Shown: positions 50,085-59,426 of the stretch, one piece after another
How the letters are laid out: each line of letters begins with the position of its first letter
Position numbering within the stretch: position 1 is the stretch's first letter
Source: Actinoplanes lobatus
Lineage (GTDB): Bacteria > Actinomycetota > Actinomycetes > Mycobacteriales > Micromonosporaceae
DNA: 64,000 nucleotides
Direction of reading: 5' to 3'
NCBI RefSeq assembly: GCF_014205215.1
Contig: NZ_JACHNC010000001.1
Coordinates: 6,754,501-6,818,500 of the forward strand
Notes under the pieces: model-generated
Seen by the model: the letters and a program-made list of their open reading frames with translations, nothing else
What the model was told of the DNA's origin: nothing
Databases searched by the model: none
Translations under genes and position numbers: made by a program

Positions 50085-51236
50085 ATGCGCCGTCCATGGC
50101 TTCCCCTCGCTGTCGCCACCGCTACCGCACTGCTCGGCGGACAGCTCGCGTTCGCCGGTTCCGCCACCGCGGACTCCGACCCGGTGTCCGCGAAGCCATC
50201 GCCCGCACCCGCCTACCCGGCCGACTCGCTGCGGGCGCTGGCCGCCCGGGTGGGCCTGCGCATCGGCACGGCGGTGAACGCGGACGAGCTGGGCTCCAAC
50301 GCGAAGTACACGCAGATCACCGCCGAGCAGTTCTCCAGCGTCACCGCGGAGAACGCCATGAAGTGGGCCGAAGTGGAGGCCGTCCGCGGCACCTACACCT
50401 GGGAGAAGGCCGACCAGCTCGTCGCCTTCGCCGAGAAGAACCGGCAGCTGGTGCGTGGCCACACGCTGCTCTGGCACAACCAGCTGCCCGCGTGGCTGTC
50501 CACCGACGGATACACCACCACCCTCTCGAACGAGGAGGTGAAGGCGGCCCTCAAGGAGCACATCTTCGCCCAGGTGCGCCACTTCAAGGGCGACATCTGG
50601 CAGTGGGACGTGGTCAACGAGGCCTTCGACGACAACGGGCAGCCCCGCCAGACCATCTGGTACAAGGCATGGGGCGGCACCGGCTACATCGCCGACGCGT
50701 TCCGCTGGGCGCATCAGGCCGATCCCCACGCCCTGCTCTTCTACAACGACTACAACCTGGAGTTCACCGGCCCCAAGAGCAACGCGGTGTACGAGCTGGT
50801 GAAGTCGCTGAAGGCGCAGCGCGTGCCGATCCACGGTGTCGGGTTCCAGGGACACCTGTCCACCCAGTACGGCTACCCGGACCTGCAGAGCAACCTCGAA
50901 CGCTTCGCCGCGCTGGGGCAGAAGGTGGCGCTGACCGAGGTGGACGTGCGTACGCTGACCAAGCCGGACGCCGTCAACGTGCCGGTGGACGCGCTCGCCC
51001 CGTACGCCCAGGAGAGCTACTGGTCCCGGTCGCTGAAGGCGTGCCTGGCCGTCCGCGCCTGCATCTCGTTCACGCCGTGGGGGTTCGGTGACTCCTACTC
51101 CTGGGTGCCCGGCTGGTTCTCCAACCCGCAGGCGGGCGCTGCCCTGATCTACGACGAGCAGCTGAACCCGAAGGGCCAGTACCAGGTTCTGCAGCAGGAC
51201 CTGGCGCTCGCCTCGGGCGCCCCGCACCGCGGCTGA
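50085..51236 (+). CDS. Secreted GH10 endo-1,4-beta-xylanase
   Basis: 383 residues, single catalytic domain with no binding module. Signal peptide about 1-29. GH10 features: FSSVTAENAMKWAEVE, GHTLLWHNQLPAWL, acid/base E179 in WDVVNEAF, YNDYNLEF, and nucleophile E285 in LTEVDVRT. Cuts xylan to oligosaccharides. ATG 50085 follows TAAGGAG. It stands in its own unit after the sugar operon, with its own operator and a strong terminator. Confidence 0.96.
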   Translation: MRRPWLPLAVATATALLGGQLAFAGSATADSDPVSAKPSPAPAYPADSLRALAARVGLRIGTAVNADELGSNAKYTQITAEQFSSVTAENAMKWAEVEAVRGTYTWEKADQLVAFAEKNRQLVRGHTLLWHNQLPAWLSTDGYTTTLSNEEVKAALKEHIFAQVRHFKGDIWQWDVVNEAFDDNGQPRQTIWYKAWGGTGYIADAFRWAHQADPHALLFYNDYNLEFTGPKSNAVYELVKSLKAQRVPIHGVGFQGHLSTQYGYPDLQSNLERFAALGQKVALTEVDVRTLTKPDAVNVPVDALAPYAQESYWSRSLKACLAVRACISFTPWGFGDSYSWVPGWFSNPQAGAALIYDEQLNPKGQYQVLQQDLALASGAPHRG

Positions 51237-51243
51237 CCACCGC

Positions 51244-51277
51244 CGGATGCCGTGCTCCAGCCGGAGCACGGCATCCG
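51244..51277. terminator. Hairpin terminator after the xylanase
   Basis: Perfect 15-bp stem CGGATGCCGTGCTCC (51244-51258) and GGAGCACGGCATCCG (51263-51277), loop AGCC, 7 bp after the stop. One of the strongest hairpins in the window. Confidence 0.9.
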
Positions 51278-51353
51278 CTGGTCAGCCCGTCGACGGCGGT
51301 GGCCTAGGATCGGCCGCGACAGACGACGGGGCGCCTGCGGAAGTGACGACGAG

Positions 51354-54300
51354 TTGACCTCAGATGTGGTGTCGTTCGAGGATGCCGTCCAGTCGGCCGT
51401 CGAGCAGGGGCGTGCCGAACTGGCCCGGCTGGACGAGGTCACCGGCGAACTGGTCCGCGCGTTCGCGCCGGAACAGCGGGGCAGGCCGGCGTCATCGGCC
51501 CTGATCACCCGGCTCGACGACCTCACCACCGAGTTCCCGGCGGACCTGCGACGCCACCTGGATCGGGAGCGGGAGTCGCTCGCATCGTTCAACATCGCGT
51601 TCTTCGGGCGTACCGGCGTCGGCAAGAGCACCCTGCTGTCGGTGTTCGGCCGGCTCGACGGAACGTACGTCTCGCCTGGTGAAAGCGACTGCACCACCGA
51701 GGTGCAGGCCGTCGGATGGCGCAACTGCCGGCTCTACGACACCCCCGGCATCAACGGCTGGGGACGCACCGAGAGCCGCGAGAGTCTCGAAGCCAAGGCC
51801 CGCCGGGCGGTCGAGATCGCCGATGTCGTGTTCCTGTGCTTCGATTCCCAGTCCCAGCAGGCGATGGAGTTCACGAAGATCGCCGCCTGGATCAAGGACT
51901 ACGGCAAACCGGCGGTGGCCGTCCTCAACTCCCGCAACGCGCAGTGGCACCATCCCGCCCGGGTTGCCCCGCCCCTGCGGCGCAACCTGTCCGAGCAGGT
52001 GCGGCAGCACGCCGACAACATCCGGACCCATCTCGTGGAGATCGGCCTGCCGGAGACGCCGATCGTCGCGATCCACAGCCAGCGGGCCCTGTTCGCCCGC
52101 GCCACCACCCCCTTCCGCGGGGTGGCCGCGGACGGCCTCGACTTCGAACGCGACACCTTCGGCATCGAGTACCTCGAACGCTGGTCGAACTTCGGCACGC
52201 TGGAACGTCTGATGGCCCACCTGATCGAGGAGGGCGCCGCCGATCTCCGGCTGGCCGCGCTGCGCCAGGACGTCCGGTCGCGATGCCGGCGGGGGATCGG
52301 CGAACTCGAGGACCTGGCGGCCGCGATCGACCGGGAGGCCGAATCCGTCGAACGTGACATCGAGTCGCTGTTCGCCGTGCTCGGCTACCCGGACGACGCC
52401 GAACGGGCCGTGTGGCTGCACGACGCGGCACTCGGCGCGGACCTGGTCGGGGTGTCCGAGACGGCGCGGGCGGTCCCGTACACCTCACCGCCCCAAGGGA
52501 CGCTGGACCGCTTCGTCCGGCACCTCACCGCCTCGCACCTGGCGGGATGCCGCCGGCAGGCGAAGGCCGACGTGGATGAGCTGATCCGCAAGGCGTTCGC
52601 CGAGAAACGAGCGGTCGAGGAGCCGGAGTTCACCGAAGCGGTCTTCGACGAGGCCGCCGTCGGCGCCGCGGTGGCGGCCGTGTGGGCCGACCGCGGCGAG
52701 TTCCTGCGACGTGAGCTCGAAATCGCGGTGGGCCCCGAGTCCACCGGCAACGCGATGACGGTGTCGCACGCCGCGAAGATCCTCGGTGGCGAGGGCAGCG
52801 GCGTGATCGGCGACGTGGTCAAGGGGTCGGGCATCGCGCTGGGCCTGGGCGCCGCCGCCGTACCGCTCGCCGCGCTGCTGCTGTCGAACCCGGTGGGATG
52901 GGTGATCGGCGCGACCGCCGTGGGCGTCGGGATCGTGAGCCAGGTCCAGCAGTACTTCGGCAAGAAGATGAGCGACGAGGAAGCCGAACGGGCGCGGGAG
53001 GCGAGGTCCCAGGCAACGGTGACCGGCCATCGCGCGGTGGACGAGACGTTCAGCGGTTACGAGGACTCGCTCGTGGCCGAGAGCCGGAAAGCGGCGTGGA
53101 CGTTGCTGGGTCCCGCGGTCGCCGAGACGCTGCGTACCGCGATCGAGCTCCGCACGGCGCGCGCCCGGATCGGCCGGCTGATCGACGACCTGCGCACCCA
53201 CGCCGGTTCGATCGCGCCCGCGCCCGCGGTGGCCGACGTCCTCCAGCGGGCCCGGCGTCGCATGGGCGACTCCACGGCCGAGGTGACCCGGCTGTTGCTC
53301 GGCGAGGACTGGCTCGACGCCGGCGTCGACCCGCACGGGCCGGCGCAGATCGATCAAACCCTTCAGCAACGGTACGCCGAGCGCCGTCAGCAGGACCACG
53401 AACGACTGACCCGCGTGCTGGCCACGGCGTGGAGCACCCCGTCGACGGCGGCCATCCACGCGTGGCGGGCCGGCCTCGAGGAAGCCGCCCGGCACGACCC
53501 GGAGCTGTTCGACATCGTCCGGGCCTTCTGGCGCGTCGACGGAGCAAGACCGGCCTTCGTCGTTCTCGGTGACTACAACTCGGGCAAGTCGTCGCTGATC
53601 CGCCGGATCATGGTGGACAGCGGCCGGGAGACACGCGCGGCGATCGACATCCGGGCCACACCCGCGACCGCGGCCACGACCCGCTACCCGTTCCCCGGGT
53701 TCGACCTCGTGGACACCCCCGGACTGCAGAGCGGGCACGGCGAACACGACACCATCGCGTACGAGGCCATCGCCGAGGCCGCGCTCGTGTTCGTCGTCGT
53801 CCACATCAACCTGCTGGTCGGCGACACCACGATGCTGGAGGACCTGGCCCGCGGCGCGGAGACGATCGCCGCGAAGGGCGGCCGGACGGTGTTCCTCATC
53901 AACCGGTGCGACGAACTCGGCATGAACCCGCTCGCCGAACCCGCCGCATTCCTCAACCTGCAGAACCGCAAACGCGAAGAGTTGCGCGCCGCGTTCGCCG
54001 CCCGCGGCGTCGAGATCGGCACCGACCGGATCCACTGCCTGTCCGGCGACCCGTTCGGCCTGGTCGGAGCCGCTCCCGGGGCGCCGGCCGCCGCCTTCGA
54101 CGAGAACCGGCTGTGGGACGGCGTGGCAGCGCTGACCAGCACCATGTCCGGCCTCTCCGACGAGCGGCTGTCCGCCGCGTCGTCGTCGGCCGCCTTCGAC
54201 GCGGCGGTCACCGGCCTCAAACGGCGCCGGCACGCGCTGGAACGGGCGCAGGCCGACGCCGAGCAGGAGATGCGCCGTTCGGAACCGGTGATCGCCACCA

Positions 54301-55136
54301 TTCGGGCCGCGGTGCAGGACGCCGTGATCCTGGAGAACTCGCTGCGCGAGGCCGCCCGCCGCACCGTGGACCGCCACCTGGTGGCGGCCAAGTCCACGCT
54401 CGTGAAGATCGAACGCAAGGACGCCAGGAAGCTGGAGGACCTCGTCCAGTCCTGGTGGAAGGCCCCGGAGTTCGAAGCCGATCTCGAACGCTACCTGACC
54501 GACGCGGCACACCGGCTGGACGAGTGGTACAGCGACCACATGTCCGCGATCGGACGCGAGATGCGCGCCGCCGAACTCCAGGTCGCACCCGAACTCGCGG
54601 CCGAGTTCGAAGCCAAGGGAAACGCCTGGTACGAGAACGTGACCTCGGGCGCCGGCAATGTCGCGGGCGCCGTGGCGCCGCTGGTGAACGCCCTGGGCAC
54701 CCGGGACGCGGTCTACGCCATCGGCAAGTACTTCGGCCACAACTTCAAACCCTGGGGCGCCATCAACGGCGCCGCCCGGGTGGCCCGTGCCGGATTCGTC
54801 CTCGGGCTCGTCGCCTCCGCCGCCGACGTGGCGATGATGGCCAACGACAAACACAAGGACGGCAAACACAAGGACCAGCAGGACTCGGCCCTGCGGGAGA
54901 TCGACGAGGCGGCCGCCGGGCTCGTCGAACAGATCATGCGCGGTGAGCGGGCCGACGGTCCCGTCGGATACCTGGAACAGCAGATCAGGGAACTCGAGGC
55001 ACTGCTCGACGTACACCTCGATCGTGAGACGTCCCTCAAGAAGCGGATCGACTCGGCGAGAACGCGGGCCGCGACGGCCGGGGCCCTGATCACGGCCGCG
55101 GACGAACTGACGGGCACAACGGGGAGGAACGAGTGA
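51354..55136 (+). CDS. Double-GTPase dynamin-like large protein
   Basis: 1260 residues from TTG 51354 (GTG 51366 is an alternative). GTPase 1: P-loop GRTGVGKST (85-93), DTPG (129-132), no clear NKxD (LNSRN at 191-195). A hydrophobic block spans about 488-532 (LGLGAAAVPLAALLLSNPVG), long enough for two membrane passes or a paddle. GTPase 2: GDYNSGKSS (739-747), DTPG (787-790), NRCD (850-853), then coiled-coil-rich helices and a second hydrophobic stretch 1132-1162 before a charged KHKDGKHKDQQD. Tandem G domains with helical spacers recall bacterial dynamin-like proteins that remodel membranes. Overlaps the next GTPase gene by GTGA. Exact function unknown. Confidence 0.75.
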   Translation: MTSDVVSFEDAVQSAVEQGRAELARLDEVTGELVRAFAPEQRGRPASSALITRLDDLTTEFPADLRRHLDRERESLASFNIAFFGRTGVGKSTLLSVFGRLDGTYVSPGESDCTTEVQAVGWRNCRLYDTPGINGWGRTESRESLEAKARRAVEIADVVFLCFDSQSQQAMEFTKIAAWIKDYGKPAVAVLNSRNAQWHHPARVAPPLRRNLSEQVRQHADNIRTHLVEIGLPETPIVAIHSQRALFARATTPFRGVAADGLDFERDTFGIEYLERWSNFGTLERLMAHLIEEGAADLRLAALRQDVRSRCRRGIGELEDLAAAIDREAESVERDIESLFAVLGYPDDAERAVWLHDAALGADLVGVSETARAVPYTSPPQGTLDRFVRHLTASHLAGCRRQAKADVDELIRKAFAEKRAVEEPEFTEAVFDEAAVGAAVAAVWADRGEFLRRELEIAVGPESTGNAMTVSHAAKILGGEGSGVIGDVVKGSGIALGLGAAAVPLAALLLSNPVGWVIGATAVGVGIVSQVQQYFGKKMSDEEAERAREARSQATVTGHRAVDETFSGYEDSLVAESRKAAWTLLGPAVAETLRTAIELRTARARIGRLIDDLRTHAGSIAPAPAVADVLQRARRRMGDSTAEVTRLLLGEDWLDAGVDPHGPAQIDQTLQQRYAERRQQDHERLTRVLATAWSTPSTAAIHAWRAGLEEAARHDPELFDIVRAFWRVDGARPAFVVLGDYNSGKSSLIRRIMVDSGRETRAAIDIRATPATAATTRYPFPGFDLVDTPGLQSGHGEHDTIAYEAIAEAALVFVVVHINLLVGDTTMLEDLARGAETIAAKGGRTVFLINRCDELGMNPLAEPAAFLNLQNRKREELRAAFAARGVEIGTDRIHCLSGDPFGLVGAAPGAPAAAFDENRLWDGVAALTSTMSGLSDERLSAASSSAAFDAAVTGLKRRRHALERAQADAEQEMRRSEPVIATIRAAVQDAVILENSLREAARRTVDRHLVAAKSTLVKIERKDARKLEDLVQSWWKAPEFEADLERYLTDAAHRLDEWYSDHMSAIGREMRAAELQVAPELAAEFEAKGNAWYENVTSGAGNVAGAVAPLVNALGTRDAVYAIGKYFGHNFKPWGAINGAARVARAGFVLGLVASAADVAMMANDKHKDGKHKDQQDSALREIDEAAAGLVEQIMRGERADGPVGYLEQQIRELEALLDVHLDRETSLKKRIDSARTRAATAGALITAADELTGTTGRNE

Positions 55137-56716
55137 CCGTGGTCGACATCGATGCGGTGCGGGACTGGCTGGGCCGGCTGCCCGGCGGATCGCTGGCCGG
55201 ACGGTACGGCGCCGCCTGGGACACCTTCCAGCAGCTGGACAAGCCGGTCGTGACCCTCTTCGGGTCCTACGACACCGGCAAGAGCTCCCTGCTGCGCCGG
55301 CTGATCGCCGACACCGGCGGCACCGCGCCCGCCTGGCTCACCATCAGCGCGCGTCACGAGACCTTCGAGGTCAACGGCGTCGAGGTCGGCGGCTGCATCG
55401 TCCGGGACACCCCCGGATTCTCGGTCGGCGGGTCCGACGTCCGGGCGCAGAACAACACCCGCGAGGCCCTGGCGGCGGTCGACCTCACGGACGTCGGCGT
55501 CCTCGTGCTCACCCCGCAACTGGCGACCGCCGACCGCGACCAGCTCCAGCAGCTGATCACCCGCGAGTGGCCCGCGGGAACGCTGTGGATCGTGATCTCC
55601 CGGTTCGACGAGGCCGGCGTCAACCCCGAGCACGGGCTCGCCCCGTACCGGGAACTGACCGCCCGCAAGGTCGCTGAACTGCGGCAACAGCTGACGTTCG
55701 ACGACTCGGCCCCGGTCTACGCCGTGGCGCCGGATCCGTTCGGGCTGGCCGGCTCGTACACCGATCTCGGCCCGGAGACCTGGGACGCCTACCGCGCCTG
55801 GGACGGCATGAAGGACCTGACGGACGCCCTCGGCGCGGTGTCGTCGTCGGACCTGCCCGGATGGCGGCACGCCGCCGGGCAACGCTACTGGACGGCGGTC
55901 CTCGAACAGACCGTGACCGAACTGCGCGTCCAGCTGGCCGGCTACACGGTACGTGCCGAGGTCGCCACCAGCGGCATCAACCGCCGCCGGGCGTCGGAGA
56001 ACGAACTCGACGCCATCGACCGCGCCGCCCGGGCCGGCCTCGACGGTCTCGTCGAGGAGGTGCTGCGCCGCGCCGGGAACCCGGCCTCCGGCACCGACGA
56101 GGTCCAGGCCGAGATCCAGCGCGCGCTCGGCGAGTGGTTCGAGAAGCACGAGCTCCGCCTCCAGCGGCTGCGGCAATCGGTGCGCAAGTCCACCGAACGC
56201 GACCACGCCCACCCGGCCTGGGCCGACTTCGCCTCCCTGGTCGCCACCCTCGAATCCGGCACCACCCGGGTCCCGGCCGAGGGCCTCGCCGGACGTGTCG
56301 AGTCGGTCGGGCCCATGCTGGTCGGCGTGCTGAAGGCGATGAGCGACGCGGCCGGGCCACTCGCCGGCAAGAAGACCCGCACCGCCAAGGCGGCCGAAGG
56401 GCTGGGACGGCACCTCGGCACCGTCGAGGCCGCGGTTCCCCTCGTCGTGTACGCGGCGAAGATCTTCGACGACTACCGGGCGGACCGTGCCCGTACCAAC
56501 CAGGACAGGGCGGCGGCCGACAGCCGGCAACAGCTCGTCGACGCCTGCACCCGGCACGCCCTCGACACCTGGCAGCCGTACGTCGACGATCTGCGCGACG
56601 AGATCGTCGCCGCGACGAGCGACCGCGCGGACCTCGACGAGAGCCTGCACCAACTCGTCGGCCACCTCCGCGAAGCCCTGGCCGAGGGCGAGCGCCTGCT
56701 CACCCCGCCGCGGTAG
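55133..56716 (+). CDS. Partner GTPase of the dynamin-like protein
   Basis: 527 residues. P-loop GSYDTGKSS (44-52), which resembles GTPase 2 of the upstream protein (GDYNSGKSS) rather than GTPase 1; DTPG (92-95); SRFD (156-159) at the position of NKxD, like NRCD upstream. Residues 250-520 are helical, with a mildly hydrophobic stretch near 445-460 (EAAVPLVVYAAKIF). Co-translated with the double GTPase. Pairing of unequal dynamin-like GTPases is known in bacteria (for example LeoA-type operons and DynA/DynB), but this arrangement, double plus single, is not one I recognise. Confidence 0.75.
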   Translation: MTVVDIDAVRDWLGRLPGGSLAGRYGAAWDTFQQLDKPVVTLFGSYDTGKSSLLRRLIADTGGTAPAWLTISARHETFEVNGVEVGGCIVRDTPGFSVGGSDVRAQNNTREALAAVDLTDVGVLVLTPQLATADRDQLQQLITREWPAGTLWIVISRFDEAGVNPEHGLAPYRELTARKVAELRQQLTFDDSAPVYAVAPDPFGLAGSYTDLGPETWDAYRAWDGMKDLTDALGAVSSSDLPGWRHAAGQRYWTAVLEQTVTELRVQLAGYTVRAEVATSGINRRRASENELDAIDRAARAGLDGLVEEVLRRAGNPASGTDEVQAEIQRALGEWFEKHELRLQRLRQSVRKSTERDHAHPAWADFASLVATLESGTTRVPAEGLAGRVESVGPMLVGVLKAMSDAAGPLAGKKTRTAKAAEGLGRHLGTVEAAVPLVVYAAKIFDDYRADRARTNQDRAAADSRQQLVDACTRHALDTWQPYVDDLRDEIVAATSDRADLDESLHQLVGHLREALAEGERLLTPPR

Positions 56717-56758
56717 CCCGACAGCACCCGCCCGTCGTGATCGCACCGAAGGAGAGCA

Positions 56759-57652
56759 GTGTCGATCCCCTCGACAGCCATTCTGGCGCAGCGGCTGTCG
56801 CGGGCGGGGATCCGCGACGTCGTCACCGTCGAGCCGGTGAGCGGTGGACTTGCCGCGCTCGCCGGCATAGCCGTCCGCGACAATGCGCCGTCGGTCTTCG
56901 TCAAAGCCTTCGCCGAAGCGCGCGACAGCGACGGTGACGCCTTCGTCGCGGAGGCCGAAGGACTGGCGGCCCTGCGGGAGCTCGGACAGCTGGCGACACC
57001 CGAGGTGATGCTGGCGAACCCGGAGTTGCTCGTGCTGTCGCTTCTCCAGCCGAGACCACGCGACGAAGCCTTCTGGGAGCGGTTCGCGCACGCGCTCGCC
57101 CACCTGCACACGAGCACCGTCCATCCCCGCTTCGGATGGCACCGCGACAACTGGTTGGGTCGCCGCCGGCAGGTCAACACGTGGGCCGGCGACGGCTTCG
57201 CCTTCTTCGCCGAACACCGGTTGCTCCGCTGGCTCACCGAGCCTCGCGTCGAGGCCGCGCTCGACCCCGCCGACCGGGCCGCGATGGAACGGCTGTGTGA
57301 TCGACTGCCGGAGCTGTTGCCGGACCGGCCGGCCTGTCTGACCCATGGCGACCTGTGGGCCCAGAACGTGCTGGCCACGGCCGACGGGCGAGCGGCGGTG
57401 ATCGACCCGGCAGTGTCGTACATGTGGGCCGAGGTGGACCTGGCCCATCTCTGGACCACCGTGCCGCCGCCGGAATCGCGCCGCTTCTTCGACGTCTATG
57501 CCGAGGCGACCGGTCTCGACGACGGCTGGCGGGCCCGCATGCCGATCATCCAGCTGCGACAGCACCTGGCGGTCCTGGCCCAGTTCGACGACGACTGGGG
57601 CGCCGCCGAGACGATCCGTGCCACGTTGACGCCGTTCCGGGCCGGGACCTGA
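56759..57652 (+). CDS. Fructosamine-kinase-like phosphotransferase
   Basis: 297 residues of the fructosamine-3-kinase family. Landmarks are FVKAFAEARDSDGDAFVAEA with the ATP lysine, HRDNWLGRRRQVNTW, the catalytic LTHGDLWAQNVL, and VIDPAVSYMWAEVDLAHLWT with the metal aspartate. Phosphorylates a ketoamine-type sugar adduct or a small sugar in related enzymes. GTG start behind GAAGGAGAG. It begins 42 bp after the GTPase operon, same strand, so it may be co-transcribed; a functional link is only possible. Confidence 0.82.
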   Translation: MSIPSTAILAQRLSRAGIRDVVTVEPVSGGLAALAGIAVRDNAPSVFVKAFAEARDSDGDAFVAEAEGLAALRELGQLATPEVMLANPELLVLSLLQPRPRDEAFWERFAHALAHLHTSTVHPRFGWHRDNWLGRRRQVNTWAGDGFAFFAEHRLLRWLTEPRVEAALDPADRAAMERLCDRLPELLPDRPACLTHGDLWAQNVLATADGRAAVIDPAVSYMWAEVDLAHLWTTVPPPESRRFFDVYAEATGLDDGWRARMPIIQLRQHLAVLAQFDDDWGAAETIRATLTPFRAGT

Positions 57653-57681
57653 CCGCCCGTGACCTGCGACGGAATCGGAAC

Positions 57682-59397
57682 TCAGTGGGATTCGCGGGAG
57701 ACGCGGTCGCCGCTGGAGCCGCGCAGGAAGTCGCAGTCGGCGCCGGTGTCGGCCTGGCCGACGGTGTCGACGTAGAGGCGCTCCCAGCCGCGCGACGGCG
57801 CGGCGTAGGCCTTCGCCGCCTCCGGCGACGGCTCACGGGCGGCCCACTCGCCGGCGGGGACGTCGGCGTCGAGGCGCCGGTTCGCGACGTCGAGGACGAT
57901 CATGTCGCCGGTGCGGACCTTGGCGAGCGGCCCGCCGGCCGCGGCCTCGGGGGCGACATGCAGAACCACGGTTCCGTACGCCGTACCCGACATGCGGCCG
58001 TCGCAGACGCGCACCATGTCGCGTACCCCCTGTTCGAGAAGTTTCGCCGGCAGCGGCATGTTGGACACCTCCGGCATGCCGGGATAGCCCTTGGGCCCGC
58101 AGCCGCGCAGCACCAGCACCGAGTCGGCGGTGACGTCCAGATCCGGGTCGTCGAGCCGGGCGTGCAGGTCCTCGACGGAGTCGAAGACCACGGCCGGCCC
58201 CCGGTGCCGCAGCAGGTGCGGGGACGCGGCGGCCGGTTTGACGACCGCCCCGTCCGGCGCCAGGTTGCCGTAGAGGACCGCGATCCCGGCGTGCGGCCGC
58301 AGCGGTTCGGCGCGCGGGCGGATCACCTCCCGGTCGTAGACGCGGGCGTCGCCGAGGTGGTCGGCCAGCGGTCGGCCGGTGACCGTGATCGCGGCCGGGT
58401 CCAGCAGGTCACGGATCTCGGCGAGGACGGCGTGCAGGCCGCCGGCCCGATACAGGTCGTCCATCAGGAACCGGCCGGCCGGCAGCAGGTCGACCAGCAG
58501 CGGCACGTCGGCGCCCGTACGATCGAAGTCGTCCTGGGAAAGGTCGACGCCGAGCCGGCCGGCGATGGCGAGCAGGTGCACGACGGCGTTGGTGGAGCCG
58601 CCGAGGGCGGCGAGCGCGACGATCGCGTTGAGGAACGAGCCGCGGGTCATCACCTCGCTGGGGCGGCGGTCCGCGTCGACCAGTTCGACGGCGAGCACAC
58701 CGGTCGCGTGGGCGGCCTCCAGCAGGCGGCTGTCCGGGGCCGGGGTGCCGGCGACTCCGGGCAGGGTCATGCCCAGCACCTCGGCGATCAGGCCCATGGT
58801 GGAGGCGGTGCCCATCGTGTTGCAGTGGCCCCGGCTGCGGATCATCGACGACTCGGAGCGCTGGAACTCGGCGTTGGTGAGAGTCCCGGCCCGGACCTCC
58901 TCGGACAGTTTCCACACGTCGGTGCCGCAGCCGAGCGGCACGCCACGGAAGGTGCCGGTCAGCATCGGGCCGCCGGGCATCACCACGGCCGGCAGGTCGA
59001 CCGAGGCGGCGCCCATCAGCAGCGCGGGGATGGTCTTGTCGCAGCCGCCGAGCAGGACGACGCCGTCGATCGGGTTGGCGCGCAGCATCTCCTCGATGGC
59101 CATCGCGGCCATGTTGCGCCACAGCATCGCGGTGGGCCGGACCTGGGTCTCGCCGATCGACACGACGGGCAGGTTCAGCGGGATGCCGCCGGCCCGGTGG
59201 ACGCCGTCGGCGACGCTGCGGGCGACCTCGTCGAGGTGGGCGTTGCACGGGGTCAGGTCGGAGGCGGTGTTGGCGATGGCGATGTGCGGGCGCCCGTCGA
59301 AGGCGTCGGCCGGCAGACCGCGCCGCATCCAGGCACGGTGGATGTAGCTGTTGCGATCGTCTCCGGCGTACCACTGTGCACTGCGTCGCGGATGCAT
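57682..59397 (-). CDS. IlvD/Edd-family sugar-acid dehydratase
   Basis: 571 residues, the length of L-arabinonate/D-xylonate-type dehydratases rather than IlvD proper. Cluster cysteines C51 (DLTPCNAHL), C119 (LLGGCDKTIP) and C192 (SRGHCNTMGTAST) are in place. The C-terminal domain shows RGCGPKGYPGMPEVSNMPLP (landmark) and VCDGRMSGTAYG. Predicted to dehydrate an aldonic acid to its 2-keto-3-deoxy form. ATG 59397 follows GGAGGTGG. Divergent from an SMP-30 lactonase, which would supply the acid; a branched-chain amino-acid role is unlikely in this context. Confidence 0.9.
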   Translation of the reverse strand: MHPRRSAQWYAGDDRNSYIHRAWMRRGLPADAFDGRPHIAIANTASDLTPCNAHLDEVARSVADGVHRAGGIPLNLPVVSIGETQVRPTAMLWRNMAAMAIEEMLRANPIDGVVLLGGCDKTIPALLMGAASVDLPAVVMPGGPMLTGTFRGVPLGCGTDVWKLSEEVRAGTLTNAEFQRSESSMIRSRGHCNTMGTASTMGLIAEVLGMTLPGVAGTPAPDSRLLEAAHATGVLAVELVDADRRPSEVMTRGSFLNAIVALAALGGSTNAVVHLLAIAGRLGVDLSQDDFDRTGADVPLLVDLLPAGRFLMDDLYRAGGLHAVLAEIRDLLDPAAITVTGRPLADHLGDARVYDREVIRPRAEPLRPHAGIAVLYGNLAPDGAVVKPAAASPHLLRHRGPAVVFDSVEDLHARLDDPDLDVTADSVLVLRGCGPKGYPGMPEVSNMPLPAKLLEQGVRDMVRVCDGRMSGTAYGTVVLHVAPEAAAGGPLAKVRTGDMIVLDVANRRLDADVPAGEWAAREPSPEAAKAYAAPSRGWERLYVDTVGQADTGADCDFLRGSSGDRVSRESH

Positions 59398-59426
59398 CGC
59401 CCACCTCCGGTGGTCACTACAATTCC

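Noticed and set aside
52485..57565. Two long leftward open frames opposite the GTPase and kinase genes
   Set aside because: No motifs or ribosome sites; the plus strand carries P-loops, DTPG and HGD motifs with coupled starts.
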